Positions 1 to 5,437 of a stretch of 19,441 nt of DNA are shown here, one piece after another. The notes beneath the pieces are model-generated. The model saw only the letters and a list, made by a program, of their open reading frames with translations, was not told the origin of the DNA and made no database searches. The stretch is from NCBI GenBank assembly GCA_021813875.1, contig JAKAJF010000005.1, forward strand, positions 1 through 19,441, written 5' to 3'. Numbering within the stretch: the stretch's first letter is position 1; each line of letters starts with the position of its first letter. The DNA comes from a bacterium. Lineage in GTDB: Bacteria > Patescibacteriota > Patescibacteriia > Patescibacteriales > JAKAJF01. The translations under genes were made by a program, and so were the position numbers.

Positions 1-11
1 GTGTTTGCCAT
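1..11 (-). CDS. 5' end of a gene cut by the window edge
   Basis: Reading leftwards on the minus strand, a near-perfect Shine-Dalgarno sequence (AAAGGAGGTGA, about 14-24) is followed at good spacing by ATG GCA AAC AC, so only Met-Ala-Asn and two more bases are visible. A TATAAT box lies at 44-49. The SD match is one of the strongest in the window, suggesting high translation. Too little protein is present to name the product; several ribosomal proteins begin this way, but so do others. Confidence 0.55.
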
Positions 12-43
12 AAAATCACCTCCTTTCTTTGTGGGGTGATTTT
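12..43 (-). promoter_or_regulatory. inverted repeat over the RBS of the left-edge gene
   Basis: A perfect 9-bp inverted repeat (AAAATCACC at 12-20, GGTGATTTT at 35-43) abuts the start codon, and one arm contains part of the SD. In an RNA starting upstream it would fold the RBS into a hairpin. However the TATAAT at 44-49 predicts a start near 37, which would drop most of one arm, so a DNA operator is equally possible. Confidence 0.4.
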
Positions 44-77
44 ATTATATACCGAGGGCTACGCCACCAAACGCACA

Positions 78-102
78 CACCCGCTAAAGCGGGTGGTTTT
101 TC
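78..102 (+). terminator. rho-independent terminator, + orientation
   Basis: Stem CACCCGC (78-84) and GCGGGTG (89-95) with loop TAAA, followed by a T run from 97. No + strand gene is seen to its left, so it may stop antisense transcription. Confidence 0.55.
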
Positions 103-104
103 TT

Positions 105-133
105 GTAATAAAAAAGCGATTTAATCGCTTTTT
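105..133 (-). terminator. terminator of the 325-aa membrane protein operon
   Basis: Perfect 10-bp stem AAAAAGCGAT (111-120) and ATCGCTTTTT (124-133) with a 3-nt loop, overlapping the stop codon region of the gene starting at 1109. On the minus strand it runs into TTTTTTATTA. The stem is A/T flanked on both sides and could work in both directions. Confidence 0.75.
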
Positions 134-1109
134 ATGACCAAAATGCCTCCCAGGCTACTGCCCAAAATACCGCAGCAACAATTAATATGAAAATTCCTAT
201 CAGGATGCCGGCATGGCCATCTTTATCTTTACGTCCCTGAACAATAAAGACGAGCCCCAATAAGGGAATCCCTATAAGAACACAGGCATATATAAAAAGT
301 CCAAACAGTACGCCTGGCAACTTCCTCATATCCTCCCTAAACTGTTTTTGTCTTTCTGCCTCTTCTTTGATGTCGTCAACTCCAGATATGCCCACATTTA
401 ATAATAATGGGGACATAATCTGCATTCTTCTGCGCTCCGCCACTTCCTTCGTCATCGGTCTCAGGGCCTGTCCGGTCAGGGGGTCGTAGCCAGGCAGGGG
501 GAAGAGTTCGACAGAGCCGTCAGGGCGGTCGGCGTACCAGACGATCGGTTCGCCGGTGATGATGTCGAAGTACTTTCCCGGCTGGACTGTCGGCACTTGC
601 ATCTTGCCGGTCTTCTCCCAGAGATAATACTCCTGGACGGTCTGGGCGTCGATGGGTTTATACTTGATGCCGAACTGGGGGTCGAAGTCTTCTCTCGAGG
701 AGAACTTGAATCCGGCCAGGGTCTTGATGTAGTACTTGGCGGGTTTGCCGGTGTTACGGTCGAAGAAGACGTTACCAGTGCCGTAGTAGAGGCTCAGGGT
801 CCAAATGGCGAAGATGAGGGAGCCGGCGATCAGGACTTCTTTCTTCTTCCTGCCAAAGAGGATGAATGAGATTATCCAAGGCAGGATGATCAAGGCGATA
901 ACTGTGGTAAAAACGGCTACCGCTCTTGAGAGAACTATGTCCAGGCCGAAAGTCGAGGAAGCCCATCCTAAGAAAAAGGAGTAGATGGAATAAGCGAACC
1001 AGACTTTCATCACGGCCGAGAGGATGATGATTCCCACGACGGCGAGGACAAGAAAAAGGAGGAGCTTGGCGAAGCTCCTCCAGTCGGTCAGGAAGTCTTT
1101 GAGCTTCAT
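132..1109 (-). CDS. multi-pass membrane protein with duplicated central domain
   Basis: 325 aa, no family recognised. The ATG at 1109 is preferred to longer readings because it overlaps the upstream stop as ATGA and has an AAGGGA RBS. Hydrophobic segments lie at about 15-47, 64-86, 92-109, 265-290 and 300-321. Between the third and fourth is a hydrophilic domain containing two copies of a roughly 43-residue unit (about 114-157 and 179-222) with the shared pattern FD..TGxP...(W/Y)Y ... (F/Y)DP..G...(K/R)P. A charged stretch around 245-262 (DDIKEEAERQKQFRED) may be helical. It is translationally coupled to the 63-aa membrane protein upstream, so the two probably act together in the cell membrane. 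Real gene with high confidence; function unknown. Confidence 0.8.
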   Translation of the reverse strand: MKLKDFLTDWRSFAKLLLFLVLAVVGIIILSAVMKVWFAYSIYSFFLGWASSTFGLDIVLSRAVAVFTTVIALIILPWIISFILFGRKKKEVLIAGSLIFAIWTLSLYYGTGNVFFDRNTGKPAKYYIKTLAGFKFSSREDFDPQFGIKYKPIDAQTVQEYYLWEKTGKMQVPTVQPGKYFDIITGEPIVWYADRPDGSVELFPLPGYDPLTGQALRPMTKEVAERRRMQIMSPLLLNVGISGVDDIKEEAERQKQFREDMRKLPGVLFGLFIYACVLIGIPLLGLVFIVQGRKDKDGHAGILIGIFILIVAAVFWAVAWEAFWS

Positions 1110-1297
1110 TGAGTCGTCCCTTTCTTTTTGTTCATGAGGTTCTGAAAGAAGAGAACCGCTCCCAGGAAGAAGATGTTGAAGACGATGCCCAAGAGAAAGT
1201 AGAGAACTGCGTCCCTGCCTCTCCTCTTGGCGATAAAGTAAGAGACTATGCCCGAGAGCAGGGCGAAGACGAGCCAAACTTCGAACCTGATTACCAT
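1106..1297 (-). CDS. small two-helix membrane protein
   Basis: 63 aa. SD GGGAGGT lies seven bases before the ATG, and the stop overlaps the ATG of the next gene by four bases (ATGA), the usual sign of coupled translation. Two hydrophobic helices, about residues 4-22 and 30-52, are separated by a basic loop (AKRRGRD); the tail NKKKGTTQ is basic. The pattern of helix, KRRGR loop, helix is common in small bacterial membrane proteins of unknown function. First gene of the two-gene operon that ends at 132. Confidence 0.75.
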   Translation of the reverse strand: MVIRFEVWLVFALLSGIVSYFIAKRRGRDAVLYFLLGIVFNIFFLGAVLFFQNLMNKKKGTTQ

Positions 1298-1392
1298 TTT
1301 GATACCTCCCGTGGAAAGGTTAGATGTTAAAAGGACTCTCCTCCTTTGTTGACTTGTCTTGACTTAACCATATTCAGGGAACAATGTCAAGG

Positions 1393-1422
1393 AAATAAAA
1401 AGGGACTGCCGAAAAGTCCCTT
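1393..1422 (-). terminator. terminator after the DsrC-like gene
   Basis: Stem AAGGGACT and AGTCCCTT (about 1399-1407 with 1415-1422), followed on the minus strand by TTTTATTTCC. It lies just after the stop at 1426. Confidence 0.75.
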
Positions 1423-1425
1423 ATT

Positions 1426-1713
1426 TTAGAACAATTTTGGCAGTCCAGCGATCTTACAAATTTCTTCGGCTCCTTGCTCGGTAAAACCGAGAGTCTTGCC
1501 TATTTCCTGGGCCTGTTCTTCGAACAACTTGCCCGAACTAAAAAGTTCGCGAAGCTTGCGAAGCATAATAAGATGCTCTTTTGTCAGTCTGCGACCCTTC
1601 TCGCGCGCAAAACCATGGGCCACGTCTTCGTTCCATTCCTCAGGATTTAATAAATGGCCCCGCTCGTCCAGCTTGTAGCTTCGGCTTCCGCAGATCAGGA
1701 CAGACCTTTTCAT
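1426..1713 (-). CDS. DsrC/TusE-family sulfur relay protein lacking the C-terminal cysteine
   Basis: 95 aa. Two stretches identify the family: the N-terminal DERGHLLNPEEWNEDVA (about 16-32) and the C-terminal ICKIAGLPK (85-93), which match the DsrC/TusE/DsvC layout of GYLxxxxDWxE and ACKIAGLPKPTGCV. In TusE the penultimate cysteine accepts persulfide from TusBCD and passes it to MnmA for 2-thiouridine in tRNA. Here Cys86 (the family's second cysteine) remains, but the chain ends two residues after LPK, so the catalytic C-terminal arm and its cysteine are missing. SD AAGGAG lies nine bases before the ATG. Monocistronic, with its own terminator. Family assignment is good; loss of classical sulfur transfer is inference. 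Confidence 0.75.
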   Translation of the reverse strand: MKRSVLICGSRSYKLDERGHLLNPEEWNEDVAHGFAREKGRRLTKEHLIMLRKLRELFSSGKLFEEQAQEIGKTLGFTEQGAEEICKIAGLPKLF

Positions 1714-1741
1714 TTCTTCTCACTCCTTTTCCAAATGAACA

Positions 1742-1767
1742 AAGAAAAAATTGCCTATAAGCAACTT
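1742..1767 (-). terminator. terminator downstream of the tRNA-Ala/GIY-YIG locus
   Basis: On the minus strand AAGTTGC and GCAATTT form a 7-bp stem with one G-U pair and loop TTATAG, followed by TTTTTTCTTT. It sits directly after the second tRNA-Ala 3' end. Confidence 0.6.
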
Positions 1768-1843
1768 TGTGGACCAGACAGGACTCGAACCCGCCACCTC
1801 CTCCTGTGCAATCCCGAGGACTCGGGACTACTGGATGAGCTAC
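1768..1843 (-). pseudogene. degenerate tRNA-Ala copy with a palindromic insert
   Basis: The 35 bases at 1768-1802 are identical to 2088-2122, i.e. the T arm, 3' acceptor strand, discriminator A and following CA of tRNA-Ala(UGC). The match resumes at 1828-1842 with the D-arm part (TAGCTCATC). Between them, where the 3' D stem and 5' anticodon stem should be, is a palindrome (TCCCGAG/CTCGGGA, 1812-1827). The 5' acceptor strand does not match, so it cannot fold as a normal tRNA. Its U8-A9-G10 triplet is the stop codon of the GIY-YIG gene. Confidence 0.75.
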
Positions 1844-2088
1844 ATTTCACAAATTTTTTTGTAAAATATTTTATTTCTCTGCTTCTTTAAAAATAGTTCT
1901 CGTTTAATAGCCTCCGTCCTGGTCTTATGTTTTTCAAAATATTTCAGGTCCCAAGGGCCTTTAACTTTTGAAGTATAGGTTGATAACCCTAAATTGTGTT
2001 CAATGATTCTTCGTTCAAGACTATTTGATTGGCCGATGTAAAATCTATCGTAAGCGGAATTGTATAAAATATATACAAAAAAATTCAT
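1840..2088 (-). CDS. small stand-alone GIY-YIG nuclease, nested between tRNA-Ala copies
   Basis: 82 aa. The N-terminal VYI...YIG pair (residues 5-7 and 17-19), basic ERR (25-27), His31 and EAIKRE (59-64, with the likely metal-binding Glu) give the layout of the UvrC/YhbQ-type single-domain GIY-YIG family, whose members are DNA endonucleases or repair-like proteins. The ATG at 2088 is chosen over a longer reading because that extension is the translated tRNA-Ala sequence. It begins one base after the tRNA discriminator, so there is no room for an SD; cleavage at the tRNA 3' end would leave a nearly leaderless mRNA. The TAG stop lies inside the degenerate tRNA-Ala copy. AT-rich compared with neighbouring genes. 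Fold assignment is firm; a homing or mobility role is inferred from the flanking repeats. Confidence 0.8.
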   Translation of the reverse strand: MNFFVYILYNSAYDRFYIGQSNSLERRIIEHNLGLSTYTSKVKGPWDLKYFEKHKTRTEAIKRELFLKKQRNKIFYKKICEM

Positions 2089-2089
2089 G

Positions 2090-2162
2090 TGGACCAGACA
2101 GGACTCGAACCCGCCACCTCCTGCGTGCAAAGCAGGCGCTCTACCAGATGAGCTACTGGCCC
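2090..2162 (-). tRNA. tRNA-Ala (anticodon UGC)
   Basis: 73 nt. Acceptor GGGCCAG pairs with CTGGTCC and includes the G3-U70 wobble that identifies alanine tRNAs. The anticodon stem CCTGC/GCAGG encloses TTTGCAC with anticodon TGC. The T arm has TTCGAGT and the discriminator is A. CCA is not encoded. The 3' half is repeated at 1768-1802. Confidence 0.97.
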
Positions 2163-2179
2163 GAACTATTTAACTTTTT

Positions 2180-2252
2180 AACCCGCCAGTATTCGTGCAA
2201 TCCCGAGGGCTCGGGACTACCAGATGCTTGTCCGCCGTTGGCGGAAGCTACC
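2180..2252 (-). pseudogene. second tRNA-Ala-like remnant with two palindromic inserts
   Basis: Upstream of tRNA-Ala in its own orientation. Blocks matching tRNA-Ala occur in tRNA order: TAGCT, ATCTGGTAG (2217-2225), TTGCACG (2194-2200) and TGGCGGGTT (2180-2188). They are interrupted by a TCCGCC/GGCGGA palindrome (2231-2245) and a TCCCGAG/CTCGGGA palindrome (2201-2216). The latter sits at the same tRNA position as in the remnant at 1768-1843. There are no acceptor strands, so it is non-functional as a tRNA. Confidence 0.55.
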
Positions 2253-2258
2253 AACCCC

Positions 2259-2519
2259 CTATTGTTGGATGGGTTGGCTAACCCTCAGGATGGGAGAAAG
2301 GATCCATTCCAAAAAACCGCCAACCAGGCCGGTGACCATCAGGATGCCGAAAAAGATCACCAGGATGCCGATCAGCTTATAGCCCAAGCGCGAGCCGCCT
2401 TCGGTGCCCAGATACTTTTCAAAAAAATCGATCCGGCCGAAAATGTTCAGAAGCGTCTCCGACTTGATGACCATGAAGGCGCCAACGACGATCATGATGA
2501 AACCCGCGAGGATCTGCAT
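2259..2519 (-). CDS. small two-helix membrane protein
   Basis: 86 aa. Hydrophobic segments about 2-18 (LAGFIMIVVGAFMVI) and 49-73 flank a conserved-looking central loop, FGRIDFFEKYLGTEGGSRLGYK (split here: FGRIDFFEKYL, GTEGGSRLGYK). I recall similar proteins in Parcubacteria genomes but know of no function. There is no SD; the promoter at 2528-2556 would start transcription within a few bases of the ATG, so the mRNA is probably leaderless. The hydrophobic content and clear frame make it a real gene. Confidence 0.7.
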   Translation of the reverse strand: MQILAGFIMIVVGAFMVIKSETLLNIFGRIDFFEKYLGTEGGSRLGYKLIGILVIFFGILMVTGLVGGFLEWILSPILRVSQPIQQ

Positions 2520-2527
2520 ATTTGTTT

Positions 2528-2556
2528 ATCTTAAGGGATTATTCTTAAATTGTAAA
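2528..2556 (-). promoter_or_regulatory. sigma70-type promoter for the 86-aa gene
   Basis: -35 TTTACA (2551-2556), 17-bp spacer, -10 TAAGAT (2528-2533). The ATG at 2519 lies eight bases beyond the -10 box, predicting a leaderless or nearly leaderless transcript. Confidence 0.55.
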
Positions 2557-2559
2557 CTA

Positions 2560-3975
2560 TTAACGCAAATAGTTCAAAGGGTTATATTTCTCGCTGCCGA
2601 CCATGACTTCGAAGTGGACATGCGGGCCGGTCGACCAGCCCGTCGACCCCATGGCTCCGATGACTTCGCCCTTTTTGACATGGTCGCCGACGCCGACATA
2701 AAACTTCGACATGTGGGCGTAACGGGTCTTCAAGCCGCCGCCATGGTCGATGTCGATATGGTTGCCGTAACCAGTCCCCCAGCCGGCCACCACTACCACG
2801 CCGTCGGCGGCCGCGTAGATGGGCGTGCCGATCTTGTTGGCGATGTCGATGGCGCGGTGCCTCCAGGAATAGTATTGGGTGATGCGGTAACCGACCGTCG
2901 GCCAGGCCATCTTGCCGCCGCTCTCGACCTTTTCCGCCGGCGGCTTGATCAGGTCCTTGATCATCTCTAAGCCGCTCTTGGGGGCCGGAGATTCGTTCCC
3001 GTTATTTTCATTGCCGTTGTTGGAGCTCTCCTGATTGTTAGAGTTGCTGCTTGAAGCGCCGCTCTGGGAGCCGGAATTGTCGGCAGAGGTCTTGCGGCCG
3101 CCGGGGATGATCAATTTTTCTCCGGCGGACAAGCTGTCGGTATCGGCGATCTTGTTAGCCTCGGCGATCTGATCGATATTGATGTTATATTTCTGAGCGA
3201 TCGAGGCCAAGGTATCTCCGCGGCTGACCGTGTAAGTGACGCCGGAGACCGGCAAGATGGCCAAGGTGTCGCCCGGCCTGATGGTGCTCGTGGGCGTCAG
3301 GTTGTTCTCCCAAAGGATAGTGTTGATACTGACGCCGAATTCTCCCGCGATCGAACTGATGGTATCGCCCGGTTGGACGGTATACTGGACGGTCTCGGTC
3401 CTTTCCGGCTTGGCCTCGTTGGTCGATTCCTCCGGAGAGGCGAGGTCCGGGCCGGCGGGAACGCCGCCCTCCTGGCCGAGGATAGAGCTGTTCCCCGTCT
3501 CGCTCGGAGCGATGTCGGCGGCCGGCTGGTTATCGGCGGCCGGGATATTGTCGAGATAAGATTGCTGGCCGGGCGCCAGGTCGGCGGCAACGTCCGCGGT
3601 GTCTTCAATGAGCTGGCCGCCGTCAGAAGAATCAAATTCGCCCGCCACCAGACCGGAGAGGATGGTCTTGCCGGCCGTATCAGCTCCGAAGCCGGCCCTG
3701 GCCCTGTTGGTCAGGTTAACAAAGACCAGGATGATCACCAGGACCACCACCACGGCGTGGGCCGCTTTCTGTCTGATAAAGAAAAAAAAAGAACTGTTGC
3801 GGAAGCCCGTCCACCCCATCCGGCTCAGAAAAGTCAGATAATATTTATAGCTTTTGACAAGAATCTTATAAAAGACAAAACGGAGCAACAGCCAGAGAGG
3901 CAGCGCGATCCCCCTAACAAAAAAAGCGGTCAAAAACCTCTTTAAAAAAATCAACAATTTGGTCAAAGATATCAA
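2560..3975 (-). CDS. membrane-anchored LysM-LysM-M23 peptidoglycan endopeptidase
   Basis: 471 aa. The N-terminal region has two hydrophobic stretches (about 24-40 and 73-88), followed by an acidic low-complexity linker (about 95-195). Two LysM peptidoglycan-binding domains follow (about 197-242, with VQPGDTISSIA, and 247-291, with VSRGDTLASIA), then a Ser/Asn-rich linker (300-330) and an M23 (LytM-type) domain (about 355-469). Zinc ligands are present: His373 and Asp377 in HRAIDIA, and His454 in GPHVHFE, with His421 and His452 nearby. It should therefore be active, cutting cross-links in the cell wall from the outer face of the membrane. The start is uncertain: the frame opens at a TTG at 3975 with no clear SD, inside an inverted repeat. 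It cannot begin much later without losing the membrane anchor. Confidence 0.9.
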   Translation of the reverse strand: MISLTKLLIFLKRFLTAFFVRGIALPLWLLLRFVFYKILVKSYKYYLTFLSRMGWTGFRNSSFFFFIRQKAAHAVVVVLVIILVFVNLTNRARAGFGADTAGKTILSGLVAGEFDSSDGGQLIEDTADVAADLAPGQQSYLDNIPAADNQPAADIAPSETGNSSILGQEGGVPAGPDLASPEESTNEAKPERTETVQYTVQPGDTISSIAGEFGVSINTILWENNLTPTSTIRPGDTLAILPVSGVTYTVSRGDTLASIAQKYNINIDQIAEANKIADTDSLSAGEKLIIPGGRKTSADNSGSQSGASSSNSNNQESSNNGNENNGNESPAPKSGLEMIKDLIKPPAEKVESGGKMAWPTVGYRITQYYSWRHRAIDIANKIGTPIYAAADGVVVVAGWGTGYGNHIDIDHGGGLKTRYAHMSKFYVGVGDHVKKGEVIGAMGSTGWSTGPHVHFEVMVGSEKYNPLNYLR

Positions 3976-3994
3976 AACTTCGATAGATATCTTT
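3965..3994 (-). repeat. inverted repeat around the start of the M23 gene
   Basis: Perfect 9-bp stem AAAGATATC (3965-3973) and GATATCTTT (3986-3994) with a 12-nt loop. The proposed TTG start (3973-3975) lies at the loop-stem junction, so an RNA hairpin here could limit initiation. There is no T tract to make it a simple terminator. Confidence 0.5.
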
Positions 3995-4062
3995 TTAAAT
4001 TGCTTGGGAATATGGGTAAATAAAGATTAATAATGGCTCAATAATAACATCCGCCCCCTCTT

Positions 4063-4995
4063 TCAGTCAAGGGAAAGCTTCAGCTCAGCTCTCGATTTCA
4101 GGAAGAAATAACCGACCACCGCGAAAGTTATCAGGGGCGAAACCCAGCTCCGGACATGGAGCCCGAAAGCTTCCATGAGCATGACCAGGCCCAGGAAAAA
4201 GATCGAATACATGGCGCCGTTCTTGAGATAGGCGTACTTCTTGATCCTCTCCACATTGCCCAGGGTCAGCTGCCTCAAGGTAAGGGCGCCCAGGCCGTTG
4301 CCCAAGATGATCAGGGGCACGGCCAGGGTGAAGGCGAAGGCGCCCAGGACGCCATCGATCGAAAAGGTGGCGTCGATGATCTCCAAGTAGAGGACCTTGC
4401 TGAAGTCAGACATCTTTTTCTCGACCAGCTCCTTCTCGTCCTGTTCGGCCGTCTCCTTGAAGCCGTTGGTGATGAAGAAGGCGGTCGAACCGATGACTGT
4501 CCCGAAAGCCATGACCGGATTCTGCTTGATGGAAAACCAGACGATCAAGGACAGAGCTATCGAAGCGGCGGCGTAGAACCAGACGCTCTTGGAATGAAAA
4601 AATTTTTCTCCGAAGAGCCCGTAGTTCTTAGGTTCTATGAATAACCAATGGAGGAACAAAAAGATCAAGAAGGTGCCGCCGCCGGCCAGCAGGACGGGCG
4701 CCGATCTTTCGATCGCCTCAAGCACCCGGGGGTCGTTCGAAAAGGTGGCCGTAAATGAACCCCAAAAACCCAGGGCTGGGGTGGCCGCGTAAACGATCAG
4801 CCACGGCAGGAGGCCGCGGACCACGAAGACGGCGAAGAGCAGGCCCCAAATCAGGAACCAGCGCTTGGCCCGCCGAGACATGGTCGACAAGACCTCGGCG
4901 TTGATGATGGCATTGTCGACGCTGGAGATGACCTCAAAGAGAGAAAGGCCTAAAATTGTCAGCATTATGGAAGCCGGATTCATGTTTATTATCAT
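4063..4995 (-). CDS. DUF475/TerC-superfamily integral membrane protein
   Basis: 310 aa from the ATG at 4995, which follows an AGGAAGGGA SD; an upstream TTG in frame is less likely. Eight or so hydrophobic helices. Two acidic membrane motifs characteristic of the TerC/Alx/DUF475 group are present: E21...SSVDN (25-28) and EIIDATFSIDG (205-215), which by analogy with TerC and Alx form a metal-binding transport site. Alx and TerC-type proteins are linked to manganese export and metallation of secreted enzymes. Divergent from the + strand gene at 5109; its neighbours towards lower coordinates are wall proteins. Family assignment is good; the transported ion is not shown by the sequence. Confidence 0.85.
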   Translation of the reverse strand: MIINMNPASIMLTILGLSLFEVISSVDNAIINAEVLSTMSRRAKRWFLIWGLLFAVFVVRGLLPWLIVYAATPALGFWGSFTATFSNDPRVLEAIERSAPVLLAGGGTFLIFLFLHWLFIEPKNYGLFGEKFFHSKSVWFYAAASIALSLIVWFSIKQNPVMAFGTVIGSTAFFITNGFKETAEQDEKELVEKKMSDFSKVLYLEIIDATFSIDGVLGAFAFTLAVPLIILGNGLGALTLRQLTLGNVERIKKYAYLKNGAMYSIFFLGLVMLMEAFGLHVRSWVSPLITFAVVGYFFLKSRAELKLSLD

Positions 4996-5012
4996 ATCAT
5001 ATTCCCTTCCTC

Positions 5013-5041
5013 TTGACAAAATAAGTAAAAGAAGGTATGAT
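5013..5041 (+). promoter_or_regulatory. near-consensus sigma70 promoter
   Basis: TTGACA (5013-5018), 17-bp spacer, TATGAT (5036-5041). Predicted start near 5048, giving a 60-nt leader before the ATG at 5109. One of the two best promoters in the window. Confidence 0.8.
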
Positions 5042-5108
5042 ATAAAATCACTTGTTTTCGCTCATTTCTAAAGAAAGCCAAAAACCATAAACCGATCAAG
5101 GGGGGAAA

Positions 5109-5387
5109 ATGAAAGAACAAGAACTGCCGAAGATCATCACCACCAAAGAAGAACTCCAGAACTATTTGGAAATCAAGGATTGGGACCAGATCCTCCGGCT
5201 CGACAAGGACACCTGCGTCAGGAAATATAACGAGCTCGTCGGCAAACTTAAGACCAACGAGCTCCTGACTAAGGATACGGGCGGCCAGCTGACCTCCGAG
5301 CAGCTCAAGGCGGTGATGTTCGCTCTCGCCGAGAGGATCGAAGAGCTCGGCGGCTCGGTCCAGGACTGGGTCAAGGCTAAAGGCTAA
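5109..5387 (+). CDS. small acidic soluble protein of unknown function
   Basis: 92 aa, not recognised. Predicted mostly helical and charged, with no membrane segment or signal peptide; one Cys at 36 (KDTCVRKYNEL) and a C-terminal helix ALAERIEELGGSVQDWVKAKG. SD AAGGGGGG lies four bases before the ATG. It stands alone: a near-consensus promoter at 5013-5041, about 60 nt of leader, and a perfect palindromic terminator 20 bases after the stop. This suggests a well-expressed monocistronic gene. It is the only + strand gene in the first 17 kb. Codon use is like that of its neighbours, with many C/G-ending codons, so recent import is not indicated. Confidence 0.8.
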   Translation: MKEQELPKIITTKEELQNYLEIKDWDQILRLDKDTCVRKYNELVGKLKTNELLTKDTGGQLTSEQLKAVMFALAERIEELGGSVQDWVKAKG

Positions 5388-5399
5388 AAACAAAAGGAG

Positions 5400-5437
5400 A
5401 AAAAATAAGGGTTACCCGCGGGTAACCCTTTAGTTTT
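5400..5437. terminator. bidirectional terminator between convergent genes
   Basis: Perfect 24-bp palindrome at 5407-5430 (half-site AAGGGTTACCCG) with TAGTTTTTT on the + side and ATTTTTT on the minus side. It serves both the gene ending at 5387 and the ZIP gene ending at 5438. Confidence 0.9.

Noticed and set aside
1089..1277. N-terminal extension of the 325-aa membrane protein
   Set aside because: The extension is the 63-aa gene read in another frame; that gene has its own SD and membrane helices.
1812..1827. Group I intron in the tRNA-Ala copy
   Set aside because: The insert is a 16-base palindrome that replaces tRNA bases, far too short for an intron and with no intron core.
2089..2130. 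N-terminal extension of the GIY-YIG protein
   Set aside because: It is translated tRNA-Ala sequence, not protein-coding.
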